Assembly: GCF_035653575.1 (NCBI RefSeq)
Contig: NZ_DASRBQ010000168.1
Span: 17,785-81,784 of the forward strand
Source of the DNA: Actinocrinis sp035653575
Lineage (GTDB): Bacteria > Actinomycetota > Actinomycetes > Streptomycetales > Catenulisporaceae
Direction of reading: 5' to 3'
DNA: 64,000 nt
Shown here: positions 49,344 to 58,564 of the stretch, piece after piece
Layout: every line of letters begins with the position of its first letter
How positions within the stretch are numbered: the stretch's first letter is position 1
Notes under the pieces: model-generated
Database searches by the model: none
Told to the model about the DNA's origin: nothing
What the model saw: the letters and a program-made list of their open reading frames with translations, nothing else
Made by a program: the position numbers and the translations under genes

Positions 49344-52331
49344 TCACTCGGATGCGGGGCCCGGCACGGCCGGGACGCTGTGCTCCGGGGCGCCGGAGCG
49401 TGGGCCGGCCTGGCCCTCGCGGATCGCCATGGCCAGCACCTCTGCCAGGTGCAGGCCCTCGCGCGGGCTGCCGGCCCGGATCTGGCTGCGGCAGCTGAAC
49501 CCGTCCGCGACGATGAGCGTGCGCTCGGCGGCCGCGCGCACCGCGGGAAGCAGCGCGCGCTCACCGGCGGCCATCGACACCTCGTACTTCTCGCCGGCCT
49601 CGTAGCCGAAACTCCCGGCCATGCCGCAACAGCCCGGTTCGGCCATCTGGACGCGCAGCCCCATCGCCTTCATGAGCTTCTTGTCGGACTCGAAGCCCAT
49701 GACCGCGTGCTGGTGGCAGTGCGTCTGCACGAGCACGTCGCGTTCGAGGCGCGGCGGCTTCCAGCCCTCGGCCCGGGTGTCGAGGAATTCGGCGAGGGTC
49801 AGGCTCTGCGCGGCCAGGCGTTGAGCGCGGGCGTCGGACGGATAGAGGTTGGTCAGCTCGTCGCGGAATACGGCCAAGCAGCTTGGTTCGATGCCCACGA
49901 GCGGCACGCCCGCGTCGATGTCCGGCCCGAGCGCGTCCAGGATCCGGCGAAGGTATTTCTTGGCGAGCGTGAGCATGCCGTAGTCGTAGAGCGGGCGGCC
50001 GCAGCACAGCGTCTGCTCCGGGATGCGGACCCGGTAGCCTGCGGACTCCAGGACTTCGACCGCCGCGATGCCGGTGCGCGGCTCCAGGTAGTTGGTGAAG
50101 GTATCCGGCCACAGCAGAACCTGCGGGCCGTCCGGGTACCGGGGCTTGTGTTCGGCGAACCAGGAGGCGAAGGTGCGCTTCGCGAAGCGCGGCGCTTCCC
50201 GGTCCACCGCGATTCCGGCGGACTTCTTCAACAGGGTGCTGATGGCGGGCGCGTGCGTAGCGGCGTTGGCGAGACCCGGGACGCGCGAGGCGAAGCGGGC
50301 CCAGACGTTGATCAGCCCGAGCGCATAGGCCTGGCGCGGACGCAGCCTTCCGGCGTAGTGGTGATGCAAGAACTCTGCTTTGTATGTGGCGACGTCCACC
50401 TTGACCGGGCAGTCGCCCTTGCAGCCCTTGCAGGCCAGGCACAGGTCGAGGGCCTCCTTGATGTCCTCGTTGCGCCACTTGCCGGCTACGGAGCCTGATG
50501 CGTCGGCCATCTCCTGCAGCAGCCGGGATCGGCCGCGGGTCGAGTGCTTCTCCTCGCGGGTGGCCATGAAGCTCGGGCACATCACGCCGCCCTCGATGTG
50601 CCGGCACGTGCCGACGCCGAAGCAGCGGCCGACGGCGTTGGTGAAGTCGCCGCCGTCCTCGGGGTAGTTGAAGACGGTGCGCAGCTTGCGCGGCGCGAAC
50701 TCGGTGCCCTCGCGCAGGTGGGTGTCCATCGGGTACGGGTCGATCAGCTTGTGCGGGTTCATCCGGTTGTCCGGATCCCACACCCGCTTGAACGCCTCGA
50801 AGGCCTCCATCAGCCGCGGCGGGAACATCTTCGGCCACAGCTCGGCGCGGCCGTGGCCGTCGCCGTGCTCGCCGGAGAGCGATCCGCCGAAGGAGACCAC
50901 GATGTCCGCGGCCTCCTCCATGAAGCGCCGGAAGTTGCGGATGCCGCCCTTGGTGCGCAGGTCGAAGTCGATGCGGCAGTGCACGCAGCCCTGGCCCCAG
51001 TGCCCGAACAGCACGCCCTCGTAGCCGTGCTTGTCCAGCAGCTTGAGGTAGGAGCGCAGGTAGTCGCCGAGACGCTCCGGCGGGACCGCGGCGTCCTCCC
51101 AGTTCGGCCAGCCGGGGTTGCCGCCGAGGCCGACCGGCATGCGCGTGGTGCCGGCCGAGTGCTTGCGCACATTCCACACCGCGGTCTGCTCGTCGGGGTC
51201 CTCATAGAGGCGGTGGTTCGGCGCCGTCGGGCGGCGGTCCAGCTGCCGCTTCAGCTTCTCAGCCTTCTCATTCGCCTCCTGCTGGGTGTCCCCGCCGAAC
51301 TCGACGAGCACCCAGCACTCACCGTCGGGCAGCAGCTTCGTCTCGCCGTGCAGAATGTGCTTCGCCGCCATGTTCTGCACGACCTGCCGGCTGGTGAACT
51401 CGACGCCGATCGCTCCGGTCTCCACCAGCCAGGCGGCGTCGTCGCCGGAGCTGGGAATGTCCGGGTAGCCGAGCACGACCAGCGCGCGTTTCGGCGGCGA
51501 GGGCACCAGGCGGCAGTCCGCCTCCAGGGTGAGCGCGCAGGTGGATTCGGTGCCGACGAGCGCGCGGGCGACGTTGAAGCCGTTCTCCGGCAACAGCTGG
51601 TCGAGGTTGTAGCCGGAGACGCGGCGCGGAATGTCGGGCAGGCCGGTGCGGATGACGTCCGCGTAGGTGTCGCGGATATGCCGTAAGCCCTCGTAGATAG
51701 CGCCGCGCCGGCCGCCGAGCGCGATGATCCGTTCGAGTTCTTCGTCACTCGTCGGGCCGACGCGCATGCGGGTGCCGTCGTAGGTGAGGATGTCGAGCGA
51801 GTTGATGTTGTCGACGGTCTTGCCCGCCATCACCGAGTGCGTGCCGCAGGAGTTGTTGCCGATCATGCCGCCGAGCGTGGCGTGGTCCATCGTGGCCGGG
51901 TCCGGGCCGAAGGTCAGGCCGTGCTCCTCGGCCCGGTCGCGGAGGATGGTGCAGATGACTCCGGGCTGCACCCGGGCGTGCCGGCTGTACGGATCGAGCT
52001 CGACGATCTCGTCCATGTACTTGGAGAAGTCGAAGCAGACGGCGGCGTTCACCGTCTGCCCGGCCAGTCCGGTGCCGCAGCCGCGCCCGAAGATCGGCGC
52101 GCGATAGCGGCGGCATACCTCCAGCGCGGCCGCCACGTCGTCGGCGTCTTTGGGTACGACGACGCCAACGGGCAGCTGCCGGTAGATGGAGGCGTCGAAG
52201 CCGTAGAGCGCGCGATCGCCGGGCGTGAACCTCACCTCGCCGCGGATCGCCCGGCGCAACTCATGCGCCAGGTCGGCCGCGTAGCGCGGGGGTTTCGGCG
52301 TGCGGGGATACCGGGTTCGATGAGTCAGCAT
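49344..52331 (-). CDS. Large FAD/Fe-S oxidoreductase (D-lactate/glycolate dehydrogenase type)
   Basis: A 995-residue fusion of a GlcD/Dld-type flavoprotein and a GlpC/GlcF-type Fe-S protein. N-terminal FAD_binding_4 region: FGRGCGTGLAGQTVNAAV, IGNNSCGTHSVMAGK; FAD-oxidase C domain: GEHGDGHGRAELWPKMF. C-terminal: cysteine cluster CLACKGCKGDCPVKVD plus CFGVGTCRHIEGGVMCP, and two CCG domains (LCCGRPLYD, GCCGMAGSFGYE). Such proteins oxidise D-lactate, D-2-hydroxyglutarate or glycolate and pass electrons to the quinone pool. ATG 52331 (AAGGCGG upstream) is preferred over TTG 52349. Confidence 0.88.
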   Translation of the reverse strand: MLTHRTRYPRTPKPPRYAADLAHELRRAIRGEVRFTPGDRALYGFDASIYRQLPVGVVVPKDADDVAAALEVCRRYRAPIFGRGCGTGLAGQTVNAAVCFDFSKYMDEIVELDPYSRHARVQPGVICTILRDRAEEHGLTFGPDPATMDHATLGGMIGNNSCGTHSVMAGKTVDNINSLDILTYDGTRMRVGPTSDEELERIIALGGRRGAIYEGLRHIRDTYADVIRTGLPDIPRRVSGYNLDQLLPENGFNVARALVGTESTCALTLEADCRLVPSPPKRALVVLGYPDIPSSGDDAAWLVETGAIGVEFTSRQVVQNMAAKHILHGETKLLPDGECWVLVEFGGDTQQEANEKAEKLKRQLDRRPTAPNHRLYEDPDEQTAVWNVRKHSAGTTRMPVGLGGNPGWPNWEDAAVPPERLGDYLRSYLKLLDKHGYEGVLFGHWGQGCVHCRIDFDLRTKGGIRNFRRFMEEAADIVVSFGGSLSGEHGDGHGRAELWPKMFPPRLMEAFEAFKRVWDPDNRMNPHKLIDPYPMDTHLREGTEFAPRKLRTVFNYPEDGGDFTNAVGRCFGVGTCRHIEGGVMCPSFMATREEKHSTRGRSRLLQEMADASGSVAGKWRNEDIKEALDLCLACKGCKGDCPVKVDVATYKAEFLHHHYAGRLRPRQAYALGLINVWARFASRVPGLANAATHAPAISTLLKKSAGIAVDREAPRFAKRTFASWFAEHKPRYPDGPQVLLWPDTFTNYLEPRTGIAAVEVLESAGYRVRIPEQTLCCGRPLYDYGMLTLAKKYLRRILDALGPDIDAGVPLVGIEPSCLAVFRDELTNLYPSDARAQRLAAQSLTLAEFLDTRAEGWKPPRLERDVLVQTHCHQHAVMGFESDKKLMKAMGLRVQMAEPGCCGMAGSFGYEAGEKYEVSMAAGERALLPAVRAAAERTLIVADGFSCRSQIRAGSPREGLHLAEVLAMAIREGQAGPRSGAPEHSVPAVPGPASE

Positions 52332-52453
52332 CGCGACCGCCTTACTCAAGGAGAGTCAACGCCGCTGCGTACCCGAGCCCGGAAAAACCATGCATCCTGG
52401 AACGTTTGCACTATACAGGTGAATCCGTCTGAAGCCGGGCGTCGGCGCCGAGG

Positions 52454-52732
52454 TCAGCGCAGCGGGTGGCGGCGCTGGCTACCGCGATCGTGGTCACGCC
52501 GCTTCATACGCCCGAGCGCGACCAGCCCGCAGACCGCCGCCAGCGCGATCGCGACATGCCAGGCGCCGAGGGCCGTGAGCACGAGGAGGCAGGCTACGAA
52601 CACGAACACTCCGGTCGCCGCCCACGGCGTGATCGAGCCGAACCGGCGGCCGGCGCGGCGGCGCAGGGTGAAGGCCTCGTTCAGGCCGCGTTCGATCTCG
52701 GCGAGCTGACGCCGCTCCCAGTCGGTCAGCAT
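52454..52732 (-). CDS. DUF3040-domain membrane protein
   Basis: A 92-residue protein. The opening MLTDWERRQLAEIERGLNEA is the DUF3040 signature, a short cytosolic helix followed by two membrane helices (GVFVFVACLLVLTALGAW and AIALAAVCGLVALG). ATG 52732 has GGAGGT 5 bases upstream. The family is restricted to actinobacteria and uncharacterised. It lies downstream of the SDR gene with 255 bases between. Confidence 0.82.
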   Translation of the reverse strand: MLTDWERRQLAEIERGLNEAFTLRRRAGRRFGSITPWAATGVFVFVACLLVLTALGAWHVAIALAAVCGLVALGRMKRRDHDRGSQRRHPLR

Positions 52733-52772
52733 CGGGACCTCCACCGCAGGCGAGCCGTGGGAAGTAGCTGGT

Positions 52773-52833
52773 GTGCGGACGGCTCGGGCGAAGCAGCGCG
52801 GCACTGTCGTCGAGATCCGTGCGCCGTCCGCAC
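52773..52833. promoter_or_regulatory. 11-bp inverted repeat with long spacer upstream of DUF3040
   Basis: GTGCGGACGGC (52773-52783) and GCCGTCCGCAC (52823-52833) are perfectly complementary across 39 bases. It lies in the 255-base non-coding stretch 52733-52987, which also holds short tandem CAGCCCAGCC units near 52945-52985 and no gene. It may fold as a leader structure or be two binding sites. Confidence 0.45.
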
Positions 52834-52987
52834 ATAACGCCAGTGCCCGGATGTGCATCATGCAAACGTTGCTCTGCGCATGATTCTGGACTTGTGCGCG
52901 GATCGGCTCGCTTGGAGGTCCTGACCTGGGAAACTGCCCAACCAGCTCAGCGGAAACAGCCCAGCCGAACAGCCCAGCCAACCTCGC

Positions 52988-53851
52988 TCAGCCGAAGCGC
53001 GCGGCAAGGGTGCGATACAGCTTCGGCGCGGCGCCGCGCACCCGGCCCGGTACGCCCATCCAGCGCGGGACGTACACCTCGTCGCGGCCGCGGCGAATCG
53101 CGTTGATCGTCGCGTCGGCGACACGCATCGCGGGAACCGGCCGCGGATAGTTGCGCAGATAGGGCACTCCGCGGCGCTCAAAGAAGGGCGTGTCGACGAC
53201 GCCGGGCACGACGAGCGTCACCCGCACACCGGTGCCGGCCAGCTCGTAGCGCAGGCTCTCGGCGAAGGCGCTTAGCCCGGCCTTCGCCGCCGAGTACACC
53301 GCCTCCTGGGCCACCGCCGTGCAGCCAGCGACCGAGCCGACCAGCACGACGTGGCCGCGTCCGCGCGCGATCATGTGCGGCAGCAGCAGCCGGACCAGGT
53401 GCATGACCGCGACCAGGTCCACGGTCACGATCTCGTCGATGCGCGCCGGCGGCATCACCTCGAAGGGTCCGCACCAGCCGATACCCGCCGAGGCCACCAG
53501 CAGATCTACCCGGCCGGCCGCGCCGAGGGCGGTCTGCGCGAGTCTTTCGCCGCTGCCGGGAGCCGATAGGTCCGCGCGCAGCGCCACCGCGCCGGTCCGC
53601 TTGGCGATGTGGCTGAGCTGCGCCTGGTCCCGGCCGCTGACCAGCAATCGCCAGCGCCGTTCTTCCGCGAGGCGTTGCGCGAGCGCCGCGCCGATGCCGG
53701 AGGAAGCGCCGGTGACCAGGGCCACGTGGCGTGCCGCGGCGAGGTCACTGACGGCAGGGCGGTTCATCCGGGTGCGGACGACCGCTCGCCTCAGTTCGCC
53801 GCGCGCCGCCGGCGCACTGGCCGGCTGGCCCGACCACAGGAAATGAGCCAT
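52988..53851 (-). CDS. Short-chain dehydrogenase/reductase
   Basis: A 287-residue classical SDR: cofactor motif TGASSGIGAALAQRL, the catalytic serine in VLVGSVAGC and YxxxK in YSAAKAGLSAFAE, plus VVPGVVDTPFF. ATG 53851 has GGAGAGAAGG upstream; the alternative ATG at 53767 has none. Substrate unknown. It follows the glycosyltransferase gene at 173 bases on the same strand. Confidence 0.88.
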   Translation of the reverse strand: MAHFLWSGQPASAPAARGELRRAVVRTRMNRPAVSDLAAARHVALVTGASSGIGAALAQRLAEERRWRLLVSGRDQAQLSHIAKRTGAVALRADLSAPGSGERLAQTALGAAGRVDLLVASAGIGWCGPFEVMPPARIDEIVTVDLVAVMHLVRLLLPHMIARGRGHVVLVGSVAGCTAVAQEAVYSAAKAGLSAFAESLRYELAGTGVRVTLVVPGVVDTPFFERRGVPYLRNYPRPVPAMRVADATINAIRRGRDEVYVPRWMGVPGRVRGAAPKLYRTLAARFG

Positions 53852-54024
53852 GCCTTCTCTCCGATCGATCGGCCGTACTTCTGAAGCCGACTCGGCGTGC
53901 CTCCGAAGTTGAGAGGGGCACGCATCCGTTTCGCACGCGACAGATTTGTGCGCTATGAACATTTTCGTGCCTCTTGCCCGTTAAGGGCCACACAAACCTC
54001 CGCGCGGGGCAGTGCAGGTCGCGT

Positions 54025-55152
54025 TCATCGCCGATGCACCCGCGGTTCAGCGGCCGCTTCCCCGGCCGGAGCCGCTTCGGCGAGCCGGTGGATCTCCTCG
54101 GCTGCGTCTGCGACGAACAGGGATCGGCCCGCGCGCACTTGTTTGTCGCGTGCTTCGCCGGGCCGGGCCAGGCGCGCGAGAGCGTCGAGCAGCTCGGCAT
54201 GGCTCCCGGCATAGGTGGTGACGCCGAGGCGCGCCATCCGCAGCACGCCTTCACGTCCGTGCCCTGCGATCGGTTGATAGCCGATGACCGGAAGCCCGGC
54301 CGCGAGCGCCTGGACGGCGGTCTGACCGGCCGCGTTGTCGATCAGCACTCCGGCGGGGGCCATCAGGGCCTCGATATCCTCGATCCAGCCGCAGGCGAGG
54401 ACGCCGGGAAGGCGCCCCATGCGGGTTTGTATGCGCTCGTCGCGGCCGCAGAGCACGACGGGCAGATATCCGTTGCGGTACAAGGCATCGGTGGTTTCCG
54501 GCAGGCCTCGCGCGACGCCCCAGGATCCGGTAGAGATCAGGACGGGAGTTCTTTCCTCGCCGATCCGTCGCAGAACTTTGATCCAGTGGCCGTGCTCGCT
54601 GGCCGCAGCCTTGTGGAATCGTTCCGGCACCACCGGTCCAGGCGCGTATGCCGGCCGTCCGATTTTGGCGCGCACCTGTTCCGCGGCGTCCGCGCTGACG
54701 CATAAATACACGTCATTACCGGGATGCAGCCACTGCCGATGTACCGCGAAATCGGTGACCATGACCGCCGTGGGCGCGGCGAGCTCGCCGCGTGCTCGCA
54801 GCCGACCGGTGACCTGCGCGGCGAGATGGAATACGGGCACGACGACGTCCGGTCGATATTCGGCTGCTGCTTCGAGGAATCCAGGCCCAGCCAGCGCGGC
54901 CAGCGGGGTGCTTTCCGGGCCGTGCTCTGAGCGGAAGAACGCCGCGTAGATTCCGTCGTAGAGCCAAGGAGCGCGGCGCACCGCGGTGCGGTAGAAGCCG
55001 CGCAACGCCGCGCCGACGCCGGACGGTAGCAGGTCGAGCACATCTGCTCGGCGCACTTCGTGGCCCCGCTTGCTCAGCCGTTCGGCCAGTTCGTTGGCGA
55101 CCGCCGTGTGCCCGGCGCCCATGCCGGCATCCAGGATCAGCACGCGCCCCAT
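54025..55152 (-). CDS. MGDG-synthase-like (GT28) lipid glycosyltransferase
   Basis: A 375-residue glycosyltransferase. GRVLILDAGMGAGHTAVANEL at the N-terminus is the MGDG-synthase N-terminal motif (acceptor side), and VLISTGSWGVARGLPETTDAL followed by AAGLPVIGYQPIAGHGREGV are the UDP-sugar and donor loop residues of GT28. Members glycosylate diacylglycerol or polyisoprenyl lipids at the cytoplasmic membrane face. ATG 55152 follows GGGGAAAGGGG. It is divergent from a deacetylase gene across 125 bases. Confidence 0.87.
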   Translation of the reverse strand: MGRVLILDAGMGAGHTAVANELAERLSKRGHEVRRADVLDLLPSGVGAALRGFYRTAVRRAPWLYDGIYAAFFRSEHGPESTPLAALAGPGFLEAAAEYRPDVVVPVFHLAAQVTGRLRARGELAAPTAVMVTDFAVHRQWLHPGNDVYLCVSADAAEQVRAKIGRPAYAPGPVVPERFHKAAASEHGHWIKVLRRIGEERTPVLISTGSWGVARGLPETTDALYRNGYLPVVLCGRDERIQTRMGRLPGVLACGWIEDIEALMAPAGVLIDNAAGQTAVQALAAGLPVIGYQPIAGHGREGVLRMARLGVTTYAGSHAELLDALARLARPGEARDKQVRAGRSLFVADAAEEIHRLAEAAPAGEAAAEPRVHRR

Positions 55153-55277
55153 CGCGGCGCACCCCTTTCCCCGCCTCCGAGCCGCCGACGCCGTTCGGCG
55201 CAATCGTTGCGTCGTGTGCGCGATGACCGGGTAATGCCACGCCTGTCGCGGTCGATATCGCAGCGGATGGGAGTTCG

Positions 55278-56006
55278 ATGACTGACAAGCAGGCGGCCGC
55301 CCGGTTGCGCGCGATCGGACTGCTCGCCCTCGCCGGGCACGTTCTGCCCGCCGGGACCTGGCTGCCTCCGGTGCGCCGGGCGCTGTTCCCGTCTCTCACC
55401 GGGCTCGGCGCGAGCGGCCACGTCGCGCTGACCTTCGACGACGGACCGGACCCGAGGAGCACGCCCGCGTTCCTCGACGAACTGGACCGGCTCGGGGTGC
55501 GCGCGACCTTCTTCCTGCTGGGCGAGCACGCGGCGCGGCACCAGGCGTTGACCCGCGAGATCGCCGACCGCGGCCACGAACTCGGCGTGCACGGCTGGAC
55601 GCATCGCCGTCCCTGGCTGCCCTACGACCCGCGCGAGCTGTCCGGCATCCGACGCACGCTGGAAACGATCGAACTCGCCACGGGCTGCCTGCCGCGCTGG
55701 TATCGGCCTCCATACGGAATCCTGACCGGCGGACGCTGGGCGGCGGCCGCCCGAAGTGGCTTGCGCACCGTGCTCTGGTCGGCTTGGGGAAAGGACTGGA
55801 CGCCGCAGGCCACGCCGCGATCCGTGCACGAGACGCTGCTGCCCGACCTGCGCGGCGGCGCGACGCTGCTGCTGCACGACAGCGACCGGACCAGCGCCCC
55901 CGGCTCCTGGCGCGCGACGCTCGGGGCGCTGCCGCTGGTGATCGAGTCCTGTCAGGCGGCCGAGCTCAAGATCGGACCGCTCGCGGCGCACGGCATCGAA
56001 CGCTGA
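55278..56006 (+). CDS. Polysaccharide deacetylase (CE4)
   Basis: A 242-residue NodB-fold esterase: LTFDDGPDP (D54, D55), VHGWTHRRPW with H105 and H109 as zinc ligands, RPPYG, and LLLHDSD. The N-terminal helix (LRAIGLLALAGHVLPAGTWL) could anchor it in the membrane. It differs from the deacetylase at 34918 in lacking the extra N-terminal domain. Adjacent, divergent glycosyltransferase suggests cell-surface polysaccharide or glycolipid modification. Confidence 0.87.
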   Translation: MTDKQAAARLRAIGLLALAGHVLPAGTWLPPVRRALFPSLTGLGASGHVALTFDDGPDPRSTPAFLDELDRLGVRATFFLLGEHAARHQALTREIADRGHELGVHGWTHRRPWLPYDPRELSGIRRTLETIELATGCLPRWYRPPYGILTGGRWAAAARSGLRTVLWSAWGKDWTPQATPRSVHETLLPDLRGGATLLLHDSDRTSAPGSWRATLGALPLVIESCQAAELKIGPLAAHGIER

Positions 56007-56010
56007 GGCT

Positions 56011-56042
56011 GCTGTCTGCGCACGGTCGCGCGCGCGGACAGC
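56011..56042. terminator. Hairpin between convergent deacetylase and MFS genes
   Basis: GCTGTCTGCGC pairs with GCGCGGACAGC (one G-T wobble) around about 10 bases, 5 bases after the deacetylase stop. Confidence 0.6.
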
Positions 56043-56118
56043 GCCGAGTCGTGGCATATCCCCACCGTCCCAATCCCGAGGCGCCAAGCGCGCGGGCCTC
56101 TACCCGCAACCGACCGGT

Positions 56119-57471
56119 TCATCCCTGCGATACAGCCGTGCGGGCGACAGCGGCTCTGGCGGCGGCCGCGTCGGCCGGATAAGTCCGGCGGGCCCGCAGC
56201 AGCAGACCGTTGATCATCAGCGGGGCGAGCCCGATGAGGAATGCGCGGTCCACGCCGCTTTGCGCGCGCTGCGCCCCGGACGGGCCCGAGCCCAGCGCAT
56301 CCGAAAGCCAGCCGAACACGATGGGCGCCACGGCCTGCGCGCCCATCCGTAAGACCGTGCGCACGCTCTCGGCCCGCCCCCACAGACGCGGCGGCATGAT
56401 GTCGAGGCGGGCCGCGTCCAGCGGCGGATTCGCGGCGGCCAGCGCCCCGGCCGCGCCCGCGAACAGCGGGAGGGCGAGCCACGTCTGGCGCGTGAGCAGA
56501 CCCGGCAGGAACAGCGCGACGCTGGCCGCGTATGCGACACCTGGCACGGTCACACGCGCGGTGGGGTGGCCGGTGTGGCCGAGCCGGTCCGCCCACCGGC
56601 CGCCGAGGTTTACCCCGAGCAGCGCTGCCGCGCCGATCACCGGAACAAGTGCGGTCAGCTCTGCGCGCCCGACCTGATACCGGTCGCGCACCAGCTCGAA
56701 GGCGAAGGTGTGCAGCCCGGCGAAGAAGAAGTAGCCGATCGCGGAGGCGATGATCAACAGGACGTTCGTGCGTACCGACAGGACGTATTTCGTCGCACGC
56801 CACAGTGGCCAACTCGCCGTCTCGTCCTGCGCGCACTGGCCGTCGGCCTGGGTGCGCGGCGGTTCCGGCAGCCATTTCCACAGCGCGACGGCGAGGCCGA
56901 AACCGACCGCGGCGATCAGCCAGAAGGCGGCCCGCCAGCTGACCGCCGCGATGTCGCTGCCGGCCACCAGGCCGAGACCCGAGCCGAGCAGCTCGCCGGA
57001 CAGGACGCGGGCGTAGATGCGACCGCGTTCGGCTCGCGGGAACAGGTCGCCGGCCAGCGAAGCGACCATCGGTCCCGCGGTCGCGGTGACCGCGCCGAGG
57101 GCGACCCGCGAGAGCAGCAGCCACAGATAGGACTGGGCCAGCCCGTCGGCCGCGGTGGCCAGGCTCCACAGCAGGACGCTGCCGATCAGCAGCGGCATCC
57201 GCGGCATGCGGTCGACCAGCTGGCCAACGGGTACGGTGGCGAGCGCGCCGATGATCGCGGGGATCGAGCTGAGCAGGCCGATCTGGGTGTTGCCGATGTG
57301 CAGCACGTGCCGCAGCTCGTTCGCGACCGCGCCGATCACGCCGGAGTCGGCCGAGTTCAGCGCCATCACGTAGGCGAGCAGCAGCACGGCGCGCCAGCGG
57401 TTCGGTCCGCCGAGCGCCCGGCGCAGCCCGCGCCCGATGCGGTCGAAGCCGCGTCCGCGGTGCGTTTTCAC
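56119..57471 (-). CDS. Major facilitator superfamily transporter
   Basis: A 450-residue protein with twelve predicted membrane helices. Loop motif GQLVDRMPRMPLLIGSVLLW between helices 2 and 3 and the duplicate GGRWADRLGHTGHP define the MFS fold; FLPGLL and GRAESVRTVLRMG in the C-half resemble spinster-like or sugar-phosphate exporters. Start GTG 57471 is weakly supported (GGCAGGT upstream). Substrate unknown. Confidence 0.85.
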   Translation of the reverse strand: MKTHRGRGFDRIGRGLRRALGGPNRWRAVLLLAYVMALNSADSGVIGAVANELRHVLHIGNTQIGLLSSIPAIIGALATVPVGQLVDRMPRMPLLIGSVLLWSLATAADGLAQSYLWLLLSRVALGAVTATAGPMVASLAGDLFPRAERGRIYARVLSGELLGSGLGLVAGSDIAAVSWRAAFWLIAAVGFGLAVALWKWLPEPPRTQADGQCAQDETASWPLWRATKYVLSVRTNVLLIIASAIGYFFFAGLHTFAFELVRDRYQVGRAELTALVPVIGAAALLGVNLGGRWADRLGHTGHPTARVTVPGVAYAASVALFLPGLLTRQTWLALPLFAGAAGALAAANPPLDAARLDIMPPRLWGRAESVRTVLRMGAQAVAPIVFGWLSDALGSGPSGAQRAQSGVDRAFLIGLAPLMINGLLLRARRTYPADAAAARAAVARTAVSQG

Positions 57472-57572
57472 ACCTGCCCCACCCGCCGGCCCTCGCTTTC
57501 CAGCCCAGGCGCACCAGGGCACGAATCGGCCGCCGCCCGGAGCTAACACACCGGACGGCGGCCTTCACAGCC

Positions 57573-57824
57573 TCACTTCGAAGCGCTGGCGATGACGTCC
57601 CGGTACTCGGCCGGCGTCACGCCGAGGACGAACTCGGGCCGTCCATGCGCGTCCACATCGCCTGGCACCGCGAAGATGCGGTGATACCGGTTGCGGTCGA
57701 GCCACGTCTGCGCCAGACCCGTTTGCAGGCTGGGCAGGCGCAGCTCGGCCAAGGGCACGCCGCCCTTGACCTCGTCGGCCGGACCGACGGCGATCAAGGA
57801 GACGGCGTAGCCGAGCGGACGCAT
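57573..57824 (-). CDS. Hypothetical 83-residue protein
   Basis: No family recognised. It begins with a hydrophobic stretch (MRPLGYAVSLIAVGPADEV) and contains LAELRLPSLQTGLAQTWLDR and HRIFAVPGDVDAHGRPEF. ATG 57824 lies 8 bases after the stop of the SPW-repeat gene, so it is probably the second gene of that operon. No signal peptide is convincing. Confidence 0.5.
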   Translation of the reverse strand: MRPLGYAVSLIAVGPADEVKGGVPLAELRLPSLQTGLAQTWLDRNRYHRIFAVPGDVDAHGRPEFVLGVTPAEYRDVIASASK

Positions 57825-57832
57825 GGGACGAC

Positions 57833-58291
57833 TCAGCGCAGCGTTGTGCGGGACATCGTGCGGGACGCGCCACGCACCGTGCCCTGAGCGATCGTCGCCA
57901 GGGCCATCAGTACGACCAGGGCTCCGGCGACGATGTTGCTCGCCTCCGAGCCCGAGGTCGCCGGCCGGCCCGAGACGACCCAGGGCGCGATGATGGTCCA
58001 CACGCCGATCAGGGCGCCGGCCCAGGCCATGCCGTGCGTGCGCTCGTAGGCCGCGCCGTAACCGAGGGAGAACACCGCGAGCGCGATGCCCAGGATCAGA
58101 TCGTTGATTGCCAGGTTGCGGAACGTCGCGTTGAACCCGACGATCCACGGCGAGGCCGCCAGGTACAGCGCGGTCAGCAGGCTCAGGCACTCCACCGCCT
58201 GCGCCGCCGGCCGCGCCGCGGCCAGCTCGGAATCGGCGCGCAGCGCCATCAGATCGGGGTGCTCCTCGATCCGCGGGTTCTGTGCCACCAT
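57833..58291 (-). CDS. SPW-repeat membrane protein
   Basis: A 152-residue membrane protein with four helices and two SPW-type motifs, AASPWIVGF and IIAPWVVSG. Such proteins are common in actinobacteria and often stress-induced. ATG 58291 follows GGAGGTGGC by 7 bases. It is divergent from a SigB/SigF-type sigma factor gene, with a palindrome in the 273-base gap. Confidence 0.87.
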   Translation of the reverse strand: MVAQNPRIEEHPDLMALRADSELAAARPAAQAVECLSLLTALYLAASPWIVGFNATFRNLAINDLILGIALAVFSLGYGAAYERTHGMAWAGALIGVWTIIAPWVVSGRPATSGSEASNIVAGALVVLMALATIAQGTVRGASRTMSRTTLR

Positions 58292-58518
58292 CACAGCCAC
58301 CTCCAAATGCTGCTTGATCGTGAAAGCCGTGATCTCGACCGCCGCGTGCCCCTGCTCTCTCCACCGCTCGGGCCCAGCAAACCTTGCTTTGGGCAACTTT
58401 TCACGCTGGGTTCCGGCGCGACTACGCCCGACATCGCCCGTTCGAACGATCTATGGCCCCCGATGACGGCCTACTGGCGGCTGAAAAGCGCTGTTAGCAG
58501 CACCAAGCCGCGATTGCG

Positions 58519-58542
58519 CTGCACTATATTTGCATAGTGCAG
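58519..58542. promoter_or_regulatory. Palindrome upstream of the sigma-factor gene
   Basis: CTGCACTAT and ATAGTGCAG, perfect 9-bp arms with a 6-base spacer ATTTGC, lie 23 bases before the sigma-factor GTG and 228 bases from the SPW gene. AT-rich centre (TATATTTGCATA) suggests overlap with a -10 region. Only this structure is visible in gap 58292-58564. Confidence 0.6.
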
Positions 58543-58564
58543 TGATCCTCGGCGGCTCATTAGC

